A stretch of DNA of 64,000 nt from Tubulanus polymorphus (lineage: Eukaryota; Nemertea; Palaeonemertea; Tubulaniformes; Tubulanidae): assembly GCF_964204645.1 (NCBI RefSeq), contig NC_134033.1, positions 7,350,231 to 7,414,230 of the forward strand. The letters run 5' to 3'. A program made the position numbers and the translations under genes. This document shows positions 43,131 through 53,840 of this stretch, one piece after another. Within the stretch, counting starts at the first letter, position 1. Every line of letters begins with the position of its first letter. The notes under the pieces are model-generated. The model searched no databases, was not told where the DNA came from, and saw only the letters and a list, made by a program, of their open reading frames with translations.

Positions 43131-43420
43131 TGTGGCGATTCTTGGAGCCATCCTTCTTGATGACGTCACTAACAAGTGGTCACGGCCGTCGCGTGCACTC
43201 ATTTCTTTGAAAATCTAGCTTCCTCGCGGAGCGGGACCTGGTGACGCTGCGCCCCGCCCCCTTCGCGCTGAGAAATATCTTATGTTCTAAAGATCATAGA
43301 GTGCATCGCTGGATGGTTTCCGCATATATACATATGTATAATTGAATTTGAATTGGTGCGGTGGCGCTCGCAATGCGGAAGTTTTTGTGAATTTTTCAGT
43401 CGGCGACGGACGTTTATCGC
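43130..43420 (+). promoter_or_regulatory. Candidate host promoter and first exon
   Basis: A GC-rich island in AT-rich DNA: TGACGTCA (CRE-like) near 43,160, then CTCGCGGAGCGGGACC and CGCCCCGCCCCC (Sp1-like) near 43,215-43,260. About 100-170 bases later comes a segment ending in a good splice donor (CGCTGTAAGTGATG, about 43,420). Together with the exon-like units downstream this suggests a plus-strand gene start. No protein is readable in the first exon. Confidence 0.5.
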
Positions 43421-43515
43421 TGTAAGTGATGTAATATGTAAAAAAATGCAGGGAAACCTATCTCAATTTGTTTTTAGCGATGCAGCGGAACTAATAAGGA
43501 ACATTTTGGTAAGAT

Positions 43516-43695
43516 TCGAGAATAGGGGACTAGTGGTTAGGATTAGGTTTAGAGATAGGTTTAGTTCCCTAATCATCATTAATTACTATATACATTACTA
43601 TCATTATTATATATCATCATTATCAATTACTAATATTATTACTTAATTGATTACTATCACTACATATATATTGCTATAGTCCCCTATTCTTGAAT
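43516..43695. mobile_element. MITE with AAGAATAGGGGACTA-type ends
   Basis: GAGAATAGGGGACTA at the left end and TAGTCCCCTATTCTTG at the right end form a terminal inverted repeat around about 150 bases of TTA/ATC-rich sequence. One copy only in the window. TSD not clear. Confidence 0.5.
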
Positions 43696-44039
43696 TGCAC
43701 CCAATACCACGTGGAAAAAAGACCCAGTCAAAATTGTGCATCACGCTTTGACGAAGATATTGGTTCTAGGCTATACATTTTACGACTCAAACGAATCTTT
43801 TCCTCAGCAAAGCCGCTTTTAATTTGATGCAAAATGAAATTTGCTTTTAAAATGTGTAACTAGGCCTAATCAAAAGGATATTTCAAAAACAAACTTTGCC
43901 GGGCCAAGAGCCATATTGAATTCAATTTTTTCCGAAGCATTATGCCTCTTTCATCATAACATTATTTATCCTATTTCAAGATCTGAGGCCTACAACTAGA
44001 GAGAGGGCCTACGTTGGGTTCAAATCGGAATTTAAGATT

Positions 44040-44560
44040 TATTTCATTTAATTCCAGGTTTTCACTGTAGATTATCGAAGACATGTGGCGTTGTGGGAGT
44101 TCATAGTTGTTTGATAATCCATCATTTGTAAGTGTAAGGCTATTTGAGGGATTCGAAACCGACATTTTGTAAATTTTGTAGCTTTATTACGTTTAATTCC
44201 AGATGTTTATCATGACACGTTTCATTTTGGGGCTTTGTCAGCGAGTTGGTATGCTGTCGGCAGAAGTAGTTTGATAATTCGTTTAATGTAAGTAAACAGC
44301 TATTTGAAGGATTCGAAACCGAAATCTGTATTGTGAATTTTTTAGTTGTATTACTGATTCAAGGTGAATAGGACATGATTCATTTTGGGAGTTTGTCCGC
44401 AAGTTTGTATACTGTCAAATGAAGTTTCTTCGTCAATTTGTCGTATGTAAGTATGAATCTATAGGTTATATATTAGGGATTCGATACAGAAATTTGGTGA
44501 ATTCCTCAGATTTATTTTAATTTATTCCAGGTTGTTGAAAATATGTACTTTATTTCATAG
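44040..44560 (+). repeat. Three tandem exon-like cassettes (about 160-180 bp each)
   Basis: Each unit has TTTAATTCCAG or GATTCAAG, then 70-100 bases with CATTTTGGG(A/G)GTTTGTC-like sequence, then GTAAGT, then GCTATTTGA(A/G)GGATTCGA. Acceptors are near 44,058, 44,203 and 44,363; donors near 44,130, 44,288 and 44,446; a further acceptor is near 44,530. The units are diverged copies with no shared open frame, so they would be non-coding alternative leader exons if used. Confidence 0.5.
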
Positions 44561-44585
44561 GTTGGTCTTTGATTGAAAACTAAAA

Positions 44586-44631
44586 ATGGATGATAGTTCT
44601 AAATTTGATGTTGATTCACATGACCAATCTA
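44586..44631 (+). CDS. Probable first coding exon of a host gene
   Basis: ATG at 44,586 begins MDDSSKFDVDSHDQS and the exon ends in a strong donor (A/GTAAGTAAGG) at 44,631. It follows the GC-rich promoter and leader-exon cassettes. The continuation is not identified; 45,467-45,706 (MKEILLKTDSEMKDISRQI...) is one weak candidate. Product unknown. Confidence 0.4.
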
Positions 44632-46785
44632 GTAAGTAAGGCTCACTCGTCTTTTAGAATAAGAGACCTATTGCATTAATCCTTCAATTCAAGTTGCTAT
44701 ACAACCTTTTATACAGATATTTACCTTATCAATATAAACATGTATTTGCCATTAGCCATACAATTTAGTAAAACTTTTCCCGTCCAGATTTTGAAACATC
44801 ATTTGACTCAATTTTTTCTCCTAGCAAATTGCTTTAGCTCATTCCAATGTTCGCAGTAAAAGCGAATTGTAGCATGTATGGTTCCCATCCATCAATTTTG
44901 TCTTGTTTCGTATCTTTAGCGAAAATCTGTGAAAAAAAGCCGAGGCAGGTGGTGGCCAGAAAAAGATATATTCTTGGGAAATATTTAAAGACGCATGGCA
45001 AACACACTTATTGTTCACTTTTTTCCTATCCTTATTTTGAAATTGAAGTATTGTAATAAACTATTGATTTATTTTTGTTGATCAACGCAACTAGTTTTGT
45101 TGTTTTCTTTCTTAATTTACATTTGAATTGGATGGTCATCTTGCGTAGGAGTCAGTTTGTCATCGAAGCAATACAGTCTAACTTGTTGACGTCTCAGATG
45201 CAGCGGGGCAGGGCGGTCATTATATTGTGGACTTATCCAAATTACACTTACACAGCCCAACGTGTTTCAGTGTGTAATCTCCGTCGTACTCGGCATTATA
45301 AGACAGTGAGGAATTGAGTTTTAGTCACCTGAGCCCTCGGCTTGATTCGACCAAAAAGACCTAAACTGACTTCACAGAATTTGATAATGAGTCAAGGATT
45401 TTCTAAATTTCTGAATGCTTTCTCTGGTTTTAAGATCAATTCAAATTCAATCTTCAAAATATTTTATTGAAAGAAATTCTACTGAAGACAGATTCTGAAA
45501 TGAAGGATATATCCAGGCAAATAATTACAGCAAAATCAACTGATGATCATCAAGGTGAAGTTTTCATTCATCTTCGGCTAATTTGTCTACCCCTGATGAT
45601 TGAAGCATTTTGGTTACTCGTACCAATTAGTCAGCCACAGTCGATTTTCATGCCATCTGACCTCTTTCCATCCGTAATAAAGCAATCAAATGTAAGAATT
45701 ACTTAGGTGAGGAGCGAAATACTATATAGATATCTTAGGAGACTATTTGAAATCATGAGTTTGTTGTGAAAATCTATTACTACAGTCTCGTAGAGCATAG
45801 ACACCAAGCCACGTGGCATTGGTATTTTAAGGGCTACTAACTCAGTTTACTCCAAAACAAGTCAATGATTAACATTAAAAAAGCTTCATATCAAGGGTAT
45901 GTCGCAGGACTCGTGACGCCCATGAATTATCATCCCATAATTACAATGAATCCAATTCTGCATGTTCGTTAGCACGACTGATTACTAATCCAAATATTGC
46001 ATTACAAAAAAAAATTACGCAAAACGTCAAGTACTTACAGCATCTGAGACAGTTGCGCTTAAGTTAGCGTGTTAAGTTACGTCTTTGGCTGTCAATGTCG
46101 AAAAAGCCTAATTTGAAACATACATTTGCGCACTGTGGTTTAATATTCCTGCAAGAACCCGCAAAGGAATTGAAGACCGGTTCATTCCACGAATAATAGC
46201 TGGAAAGAAAGTAATCAAAATAAATTGTCATGCACATTCAGTGTAAACCAGGCCATAACTAGCTGCTATTAAGGCATTCCACTGACTGGCTCTACCCATT
46301 ATATTTAGGGCCTAAATCTATTCTAGGCGCATCCCCCAAAAAAGCTAGGCATTAAGTAAGTAGCCAACAATGATCATTGCTTCACCGAGTAGGCCTACTC
46401 ATTTGCTACCATACTCATATTATTAAAGAAATCATTTAATACATTCCCTGGTTAACGGATTCTCACCTTAAAATACATAAACTCCGCTGTCGTTGTCATC
46501 GATCCGAGTCGTCAACTGAACGCGGAAGTAAAATTCCGTGTGAAAATTCCTACAATTTCTGTCCATATCACGTTGATTTGACCCCGAAATCTTCAGGAAA
46601 TGTAGCCAACGTAAATTGATTTACGAATAGAATTAATCAATTGACTCATTTTAGAAATCATGGTTTCGTGAAATTCATTAAAGTCCTAAAACTCGCGATA
46701 AATTTAAGCCGAAAATGATTTCACCGATCCACCATGTTGTTTCATTAATAAAACAATTGTAGCGCGCCGGCGCTGTACTATGATA
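44632..46785. other. Intronic or intergenic, no clear feature
   Basis: Short frames at 44,847-45,056, 45,075-45,317 and 45,467-45,706 lack splice support or recognisable domains. No repeats shared with the rest of the window were noticed. Confidence 0.4.
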
Positions 46786-46866
46786 ATGCATGGTTTCACT
46801 AGGATTCGGTCCCTCGACCTCTCAGTTGGGAGTCAAACTCCTTATCCACCATGCCACAGGACAGGA
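46786..46866 (-). repeat. tRNA-derived SINE head
   Basis: On the minus strand, GCATGGTGGATAAGGAGTT (A-box-like) is followed about 30 bases later by GAGGTCGAGGGACCGAATCC (B-box-like), spaced as in tRNA genes, but the acceptor stem does not pair well. It is therefore more likely a tRNA-derived SINE head than a working tRNA gene. Confidence 0.5.
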
Positions 46867-47101
46867 CGCTGTTTTATCGTTAGTGGGAGTACCGGACGGG
46901 GCGAGTCGCGATTGCTACTATCATCCGGTGTTATCTTCAGTAAGTAATCTTAAGTTTAAAATAGGACGGAGAGTGCATAGATATAATCTACGCGGAGCGA
47001 ATGCGTGTTATATTACTATCAGAATTCTACATTTCAATAAGAAGCAGTTAGTTGTCGAATCTGATAGAAGATGAATTTTATGTGCGAAAAAAAAGTGGAA
47101 A

Positions 47102-48660
47102 ATATAGCTGCAAAGCAGCGATGACGGGTTTTCTGTAAAGCCATTCAGAATGATGGGAATTGTAGTAAATTGAAATATCGATACATAGAATAAAATGCAT
47201 TGACAGATTCGAACCTAATATGCAACCACTGTGTAAACGTCAAATATGATTCAGCTTTGAAACTGAACATACGCGGACGTACAATCACAAATATTAATAT
47301 ATTTGACCAGGCATTTATTTTGGCATTCAAACATCATGATACTGTATTATCACCATCCTTAAAAATGGATCTGTCCTATTAAGAACTCATCTTAAGCACC
47401 TGCTGAGCCGATAGATTGAGTTAATTCACAGATAAGAACGTATTATGATTTAGAATAGATTTAAGAAGTTAATGTTTTTATTGAAATATTTAAATAAATA
47501 CATATATTGTAGTGTAGATTCAATCAATAAATTATGAATTGATTTGGTCTGGGTTTCCGGCTGATGTTGATTTTGGCTTTTATGGATTACAAATTCTATA
47601 GTGATAAACAATTGATACCTGTAACATGTGTGTTAATCAAACCTATTCCACAAGTTGCGTGTGTTTCCTAATAAACGGGCGAGTCATTCTTGATCTGAGT
47701 TATTAGAACTATGGGTCCAGGGACACCATGCCCACTTGGGAAGTGGTTCCAAATGCTCAACAATCTAACAATTCAGGTATCAAAGGTATAAATCATCCCT
47801 TTTCAAAGAATGCCCATCACAAACTGCAATGAGAAATGGCAAACTCAGAATTCGGGCCAAAATTGACATTTTTGGACACTAAAAAAAGGTCATAGGACGG
47901 CCATCTTGAGTCCGTATCCCAATTTTTGTTATGCTGATGGGCCCAGGGGGCATTCACATATATCCGAAAGATCAAGGTAATTGATCAAAGCATCTTCAAA
48001 ATTTCCCTCAAAAAGTTCAAAAATGTGTAAAAAGTGTTGATTTTGGCGAATAACAATGGCTGCCAGTCGGCCATCTTGATTCTGACAGCCAGTTTTTGGG
48101 CTGAAGATGTGTCTAGGGTAGATACATGTGTAACCCAAATATCAAGACATTACATTGAAGCGTCTTCAAAACTTCCTAAAATAACTGATTTCCGATGACG
48201 GATGGACGACGGACGAAAAGTGAACGCAATAGCCCGCTGGGACTAAAGTCCCAAGTGGGCTAAAAATAATGTTCATTTAGTTATAGAAATTCATTGCCTT
48301 TTTGGAGTTTCTGTAATAATATTTGTTCTGCCCTAATTTTTATTACTGACCTAATTTTTATTACTGTATGAACCAATGATATGCTTTGTAAATATGATGT
48401 AATAAAATAAATTTGAATTAAATTTGAACATGAGAAACAAGCATAACTTGTGTTAACTTGTCTTACTTGTCTTTTGTTAACAGTTCCAAAGTTTCAATTA
48501 CAATCAAATCCAAATTGGCTAATAAGTACATAGGACTAAATGAAATGAACGGTTAGTTACTGCAAACCTATTCCAGTGTTATGTCGATCGTGTTGAATCA
48601 CTTTCCTTGAGTTAAAAGAATCAGATCTTCTATGGTACAACATCGGTTGAAGAGAGATAT
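47102..48660 (+). repeat. 1.55-kb direct repeat, copy 1
   Basis: Begins TATAGCTGCAAAGCAGCGATGACGG and runs to CATCGGT(T/C)GAAGAGAGATAT. Copy 2 is 50,215-51,764, differing at scattered bases and small indels. Each copy contains an M2 MITE (47,707-48,261 here) at the same place, so the MITE was present before duplication. Short frames inside (47,145-47,330) are shared and not coding. Confidence 0.88.
47707..48261. mobile_element. MITE family M2, 555-bp copy
   Basis: Left GGGTCCAGGGACACCATGCCC, right GGGACTAAAGTCCCAAGTGGG. Terminal inverted repeat GCCCACTTGGGA/TCCCAAGTGGGC. About 93-95 % like the copy at 50,827-51,380 by eye. Confidence 0.75.
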
Positions 48661-49104
48661 CTTGGTGTTGAACATCTAACTTCATGCGTTTGACATTGGA
48701 ATCAGCATCATACCCATTTGAACTGCAAAATATTCATACAACATGAAAACCTACAGTACATGTATACAGTAATCAAACTTTCACCGATGTTGGATATTTG
48801 AATGAACATTAGGTTTATTTCAGTATTCTAAAGCAGGAAATAATAAGCCCAATCAATAGGCCCTATTCCCATTGGAACAATTGTATAATGCGTACAGCTG
48901 TACCGTACACTTATCAGTCAAGAATGGAGAAATCGGTATACCAAACCTACGAACAGCAAAATGTACAGGCCTACAATGATTTCTGGTATACAAGCCGTGA
49001 CCACATTGACTATTAATGTCAGCAGGTCAGAGAAGGCCTGGCCAAATTTAATCACATGGCTCAAATCAATTAGCCTTTCTGTGTGTGAATACTTCACTGT
49101 ATTG
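48661..49104. other. Intergenic, nothing recognised
   Basis: No gene or repeat that I can support. Confidence 0.5.
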
Positions 49105-49267
49105 TGGGATCATTCATTTATTACGTACGCATTAGGGGAGGGGGAGGGGTCAGGGCAATTACGTACTGTAATGCTTAATGTACATGAAAAAATTGCTGAT
49201 TTTGCGTACAGAGGGAGAGGGGGTTGAAATAATCAAATTTTATGCGTACGTAATAAATGAATATTCC
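49105..49267. mobile_element. MITE family M1, second copy
   Basis: GGGATCATTCATTTATTACG ... CGTAATAAATGAATATTCC with a G-rich interior, the same family as 14,072-14,237. The right end has lost the terminal GATCCC. Confidence 0.8.
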
Positions 49268-49605
49268 TGTTTTTAAAATAGGCCTATCGAGTGAATTAGT
49301 ACATAGACTGAATTAGACTTTAGATTTGGCCAGGACTAATCATGCGCAGTGGTTTCCGCCGCATCAATACGGTCACAGGCAAAAGCGAAGCCGTTTCATC
49401 CCTTGTTATCTTAATATAGTAAGGTGTCGCGCCCGCTGATACTGATCCTTAACAGCCAATTGTTTATCAAAACTCTATAGTGGATAAATAAACAACATCA
49501 ACACGAGGTATTTCTGTGATATTTTGAATTTATTTGCAGTTTAAATTTAGCGCCATTCTCGCGAGATTATCAACAACCCGGAAGTAAAATCCAAGCCAGT
49601 TTAAA

Positions 49606-50245
49606 AGCCCCTGTGCGATAATCACCTGATACTTTTCTGTCGTTTGTTTTCTCTCTCTCTGAGACAAACGTAATTCTAATAGCCCTCCGCGACTCAACGA
49701 CCTTGATTTAAACTTGATCAATTCAAAATCTGTTTATTGACGCTTTTGGTTACATGAACTGATCAGCAATATACTTAAATGAAATAACCCGAATAACAAC
49801 AAATCAAAAATATTAAAGAGGTAACCAACAAATGCCCGTAAACCTGTCAGACACGCGAACGCCGGACTCGTAAACTCTTGGACTCGGACCCGCTGAGCAA
49901 TAAATTCATAAAATTGACTTTGAAATTGATTGTGGAGAAGAGAGGGAATAATTCGATAGCTCTTCCTCATAAAGAAGAGAGAAATTTCGGAAAGAAAACA
50001 CAACATGGCTACTAATTGAACGGGGCCAAATTTTCGATGTTTACGGCTCGACAGTGCCTTTATAACGTGGATTTATCAAAATTCCCATGCAGTATTTGGA
50101 GATTGAAGTGAGCTGAAGGATATCATACGGATTGTATCGGCGACAGCGGTAAGGTAAGGAAGCCTTTACACTTTTAACAAAAACTATTTGGAAAAGGGAA
50201 AAAAAATAATACTAAATATAGCTGCAAAGCAGCGATGACGGGTTT
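49606..50245. repeat. Dispersed repeat A, long copy
   Basis: Left half matches 10,863-11,225; right half matches 41,959-42,260; the whole matches 52,553-53,228. It passes directly into the 1.55-kb direct repeat. Open frame 49,734-50,006 is conserved with 52,763-53,035 only because the DNA is repeated. Confidence 0.8.
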
Positions 50246-51764
50246 TCTGAAAAGCTATTCAGAATGATGGGAATTGTAGTAAATTGAAATATCGATACAT
50301 AGAATAAAATGCATTGACAGATTCGAACCTAATATGCAACCACTGTGTAAACGTCAAATATGATTCAGCTTTGAAACCGAACATACGTGGACGTACAATC
50401 ACAAATATTAATATATTTGACCAGGCACTTATTTTGGCATTCAAACATCATGATACTGTATTATCACCATCCTTAAAAATGGATCTGTCCTATTAAGAAC
50501 TCATCTTAAGCACCTGCCGAGCCGATAGATTGAGTGAATTCACAGATAAGAACGTATTATGATTTAGAATAGATTAGATTTAAGAAGTTAATGTTTTTAT
50601 TGAAATATTTGAATAAATACATATATCGTAGTGTAGATTCAATCAATAAATTATGAATTGATTTGGTCTGGGTTTCCGGCTGATGTCGATTTTGGCTTTT
50701 ATGGATTACAAATTCTACAGTGATAAACAATTGATACCTGCAACATGTGTGTAAATCAAACCTATTCCACTAGTTGCGTGTGTTTCCTAATAAACGGGAG
50801 AGTCACTCTTGATCTGAGTTATTAGAACTAGGGGTCCAGGGACACCATGCCCACTTGGGAAGTGGTTCCAAATGCTCAACAATCTAACAATTCAGGTATC
50901 AAAGGTATAAAACATCCCTTTTCAAAGAATACCCACCACAAATTGCAATGAGAAATGGCAAACTCAGAATTCGGGCCAAAATTGACATTTTTGGGCACTA
51001 AAAAAGGTCATAGGACGGCCATCTTGAGTCCGTGTCCCAATTTTTGTTATGCTGATGGGCCCAGGGGCATTCACATATATCGGAAAGATCAAGGTAATTG
51101 ATCAAAGCATCTTCAAAATCTCCCTCAAAAAGTTCAAAAATGTGTAAAAAGTGTTGATTTTGGCGAACAACAATGGCTGCCAGTCGGCCATCTTGATTCT
51201 GACAGGGCCAGTTTTTGAGCTGAAGATGTGTCTAGGGTAGATACATGTGAAACCCAAATATCAAGACATTACATTGAAGCGTCTTCAAAACTTCCTAAAA
51301 TAACTGATTTCCGTCTACGGACGGACGACGGACGAAAAGTGAACGCAATAGCCCGCTGGGACTAAAGTCCCAAGTGGGCTAAAAATAATGTTCATTTAGT
51401 CATAGAAATTCATTGCCTTTTTGGAGTTTCTGTAATAATATTTGTTCTGCCCTAATTTTTATTACTGTATGAACCAATGATATGCTTTGTAAATATGATG
51501 TAATAAAATAAATTTGAATTAAATTTGAACATGAGAATCAAGCATAACTTGTGTTTTTTCAACTTGTCTTACTTGTCTTTTGTTAACAGTTCCAGAGTTT
51601 CAATTACAATCAAATCCAAATTGGCTAAAAAGTACATAGCACTCAATGAAATGAACGGTTAGTTACTGCAAACCTATTCCAGTGTTATGTCGATCGTGTT
51701 GAATCACTTTCCTTGAGTTGAAAGAATCAGATCTTCTATGGTACAACATCGGTCGAAGAGAGAT
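50215..51764 (+). repeat. 1.55-kb direct repeat, copy 2 (with M2 MITE at 50,827-51,380)
   Basis: Same content as copy 1, including the MITE at the same internal position. A short GACCTAATTTTTATTACT duplication present in copy 1 (about 48,345) is single here. Confidence 0.88.
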
Positions 51765-51879
51765 ATATCTTATATTAAATTATAATGGCACCAGTTATAG
51801 TAACATCACTGTAGGGCCGACGAGAGGGAAAAAGTTGTGTTTGTAGTACATAGGCATGGTAGGCTTGTCGTACTCACTT

Positions 51880-52478
51880 AATACTTAAAACGCTGTTGTT
51901 ACCGGTACGTGACTGTACGGTGATTTCTACAGGTTAGCCATATGTGAGTACGTTGACGCTCAGACTTGCAATATTGGGATTCGAAACCAAACGAAAAAAA
52001 AATCCAGTAGTAGTCCAGTGATTTACCCACTGTGCCACAGAACGTAACTGGTGGGTGGATGAAATTTGATTTACAAATAGCCTAGCCTCACCTAACCCAA
52101 ACTCTATTCTTTTACGCATGCGCGTTTGCAGATTATAGGAACTCACGTACAGCGTTTTTAGGGAACTCACGTACGGTTAACCTGTGGATATCACCGTACA
52201 GTCACGTACGCGTTACAATTTCGTACTTAAAATGGTATTGGCTACTAGGAACTCACGTACGGCGTAAGTAGGGAACTCACGTACGGTTAACCTGTGGATA
52301 TCACCGTACAGTCTCGTACGCGTTACAGTTTCGTACTTAAAATGGTATTGGCTACTAGGAACTCACGATTGGCATTATAGACTTAGTAGGGACCTCACGT
52401 ACGCGGTTAACCTGTGGAGATCACCGTACAGTCACGTGCGGTTAACAACTACGTACTTAAAATGGTATTGGCTTCTAT
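51880..52478. repeat. 111-bp tandem repeat (three units) with an inverted partial unit
   Basis: Units starting about 52,133, 52,243 and 52,354 each read GGAACTCACGTACGG..., ...GGTTAACCTGTGGATATCACC, ...CGTACTTAAAATGGTATTGG. An inverted partial unit lies at about 51,880-51,945 (ACTTAAAACGC...CGGTGAT...AGGTTA). The region between holds a tRNA-like SINE head. Confidence 0.75.
51972..52045 (-). repeat. tRNA-derived SINE head
   Basis: On the minus strand, TGGCACAGTGGGTAAATCAC (A box) and GGTTTCGAATCCCA (B box) are spaced as in tRNA, with an A/T run where the anticodon arm should be. A retroposon head rather than a functional tRNA. Confidence 0.5.
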
Positions 52479-52552
52479 ATAATAGGCCTATAGACAAATA
52501 AATACCGGTAGGCTTTCTTATAATCTTAGCTTCCACACTTCACAACCGAACC

Positions 52553-53228
52553 AACTGACCAACCAGTATATTTAGTCCCAGTACGCACCAACCGGCACAG
52601 GCCTAACACTGTTTGTCAACTGTGTGTACCGTTGTAGGCTATCGATAATCACCTGATACTTTTCTGTCGTTTGTTTTCTCTCTGAGACGAAGACGAACGT
52701 AATTCTAGTAGCCTTCCGCGACTCAACGACCTTGATTTAAACTTGATCAATTCAAAGTCTGTTTATTGACGCTTTTGGTTACATGAACTGATCGGCAATA
52801 TACTTAAATAAAATAACCGGAATAACAAGAAATCAAAAATATTAAAGAGGTAACAAACAAATGCCCGTAAACCTGTCAGACACGCGAACGCCGGACTCGT
52901 AAACTCTTGGACTCGGACCCGCTGAGCAATAAATTCATAAAATTGACTTTGAAATTGATTGTGGAGAAGAGAGGGAATAATTCGATAGCTCTTCCTCGAA
53001 AAGAAGAGAGAAATATCGGTAAGAAAACACAACATGGCTACTAATTGAATCGAGCCAAATTTCCGATGTTTACGGCTCGACAGTGCCTTTATAACGTGGA
53101 TTTATCAAAATTCCCATGCAGTATCTGGAGATTGAAGTGAGCTGAAGGACATCATACGGATTGTATCGGCGACAGCGGTAAGGTAAGGAAGCCTTTACAC
53201 TTTTAACAAAAACTATGTGGAAAAGGGA
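52553..53228. repeat. Dispersed repeat A, long copy 2
   Basis: Begins CAGTATATTTAGTCCCAGTACG and extends to CTATGTGGAAAAGGG. Collinear with 49,606-50,245. It ends at the peptide-repeat block. Confidence 0.8.
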
Positions 53229-53231
53229 AAA

Positions 53232-53465
53232 AAAATAATAATCATCACGCGAATTTCAATAGGGTTTTCTGTGAAGAAACAGAAAACCCTAATCACGCGA
53301 ATTTCAATAGGGTTTTCTGTGAAGCAACAGAAAACCCTAAATATGTAAATGATAATAATAACAATCAACAGAATTACAAAAGGGTTTTCGACGAAAGTCA
53401 GAAAACCCTAATAATCACGCGAATTTCAATAGGGTTTTCTGTGAAGAAACAGAAAACCCTAATAA
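53232..53465 (+). repeat. Coding-like tandem repeat with hairpins (NRVFCE.TENP)
   Basis: Four units each contain AGGGTTTTCTGTGAAG followed by AACAGAAAACCCT, an inverted pair with an 8-11 bp stem. The plus frame reads NHANFNRVFCEETENP, then NHANFNRVFCEATENPK, then NYKRVFDESQKTL. The same hairpin and peptide (NRVFCEITENPK) occur once inside Polinton 1 at 20,090-20,150 in the minus-strand frame 19,857-20,162. Confidence 0.6.
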
Positions 53466-53539
53466 TGCTTTCCTCTCCTGATGCGATGGGAGATTTAGTT
53501 TTGTAGTTTTAGAACCATTAATATGGGAAGTTAATGGTT

Positions 53540-53840
53540 CAGCTGAATTTATAGTTAATGAGGATTGAGGATTCAAAATTGACGATGTAGATTCAGGTGT
53601 AGATTCATTATTCGAAATCGGTGCAGATTCAGGTGTAGATTTTTATAGTCAAAATTGGTGCAGATTCACTCTTCGAAATTGTTGTAGATTCAGGTGTAGA
53701 TTCATTAGTCAAAATTGGTGCAGATTCACTATTCGAAATTGGTGTCGATTCAGGTGTTGATTCATTAGTCAAAATTGCTGCAGATTCATTATTCGAAATT
53801 GGTGTAGATTCAGGTGTTGATTCATTATTCAAAATTGGCG
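53540..53840 (-). repeat. 66-bp minisatellite in the 3' end of the protease gene
   Basis: Four to five units of about 66 bp (GATTCAGGTGTAGATTCATT, AAAATTGGTGCAGATTCACT). On the minus strand they encode a Ser/Thr/Pro/Glu-rich repeat (NESTPESTPISN). One unit carries the stop that ends the frame at 53,629; repeats continue to about 53,540. Confidence 0.7.

Noticed and set aside
46786-52045. Functional tRNA genes at 46,786 and 51,972
   Set aside because: A and B boxes are recognisable but acceptor stems and anticodon arms are not; SINE heads fit better.
49734-53035. Two related 90-residue minus-strand frames (49,734-50,006 and 52,763-53,035)
   Set aside because: Similarity follows from the repeated DNA itself; no start context, domains or splice support.
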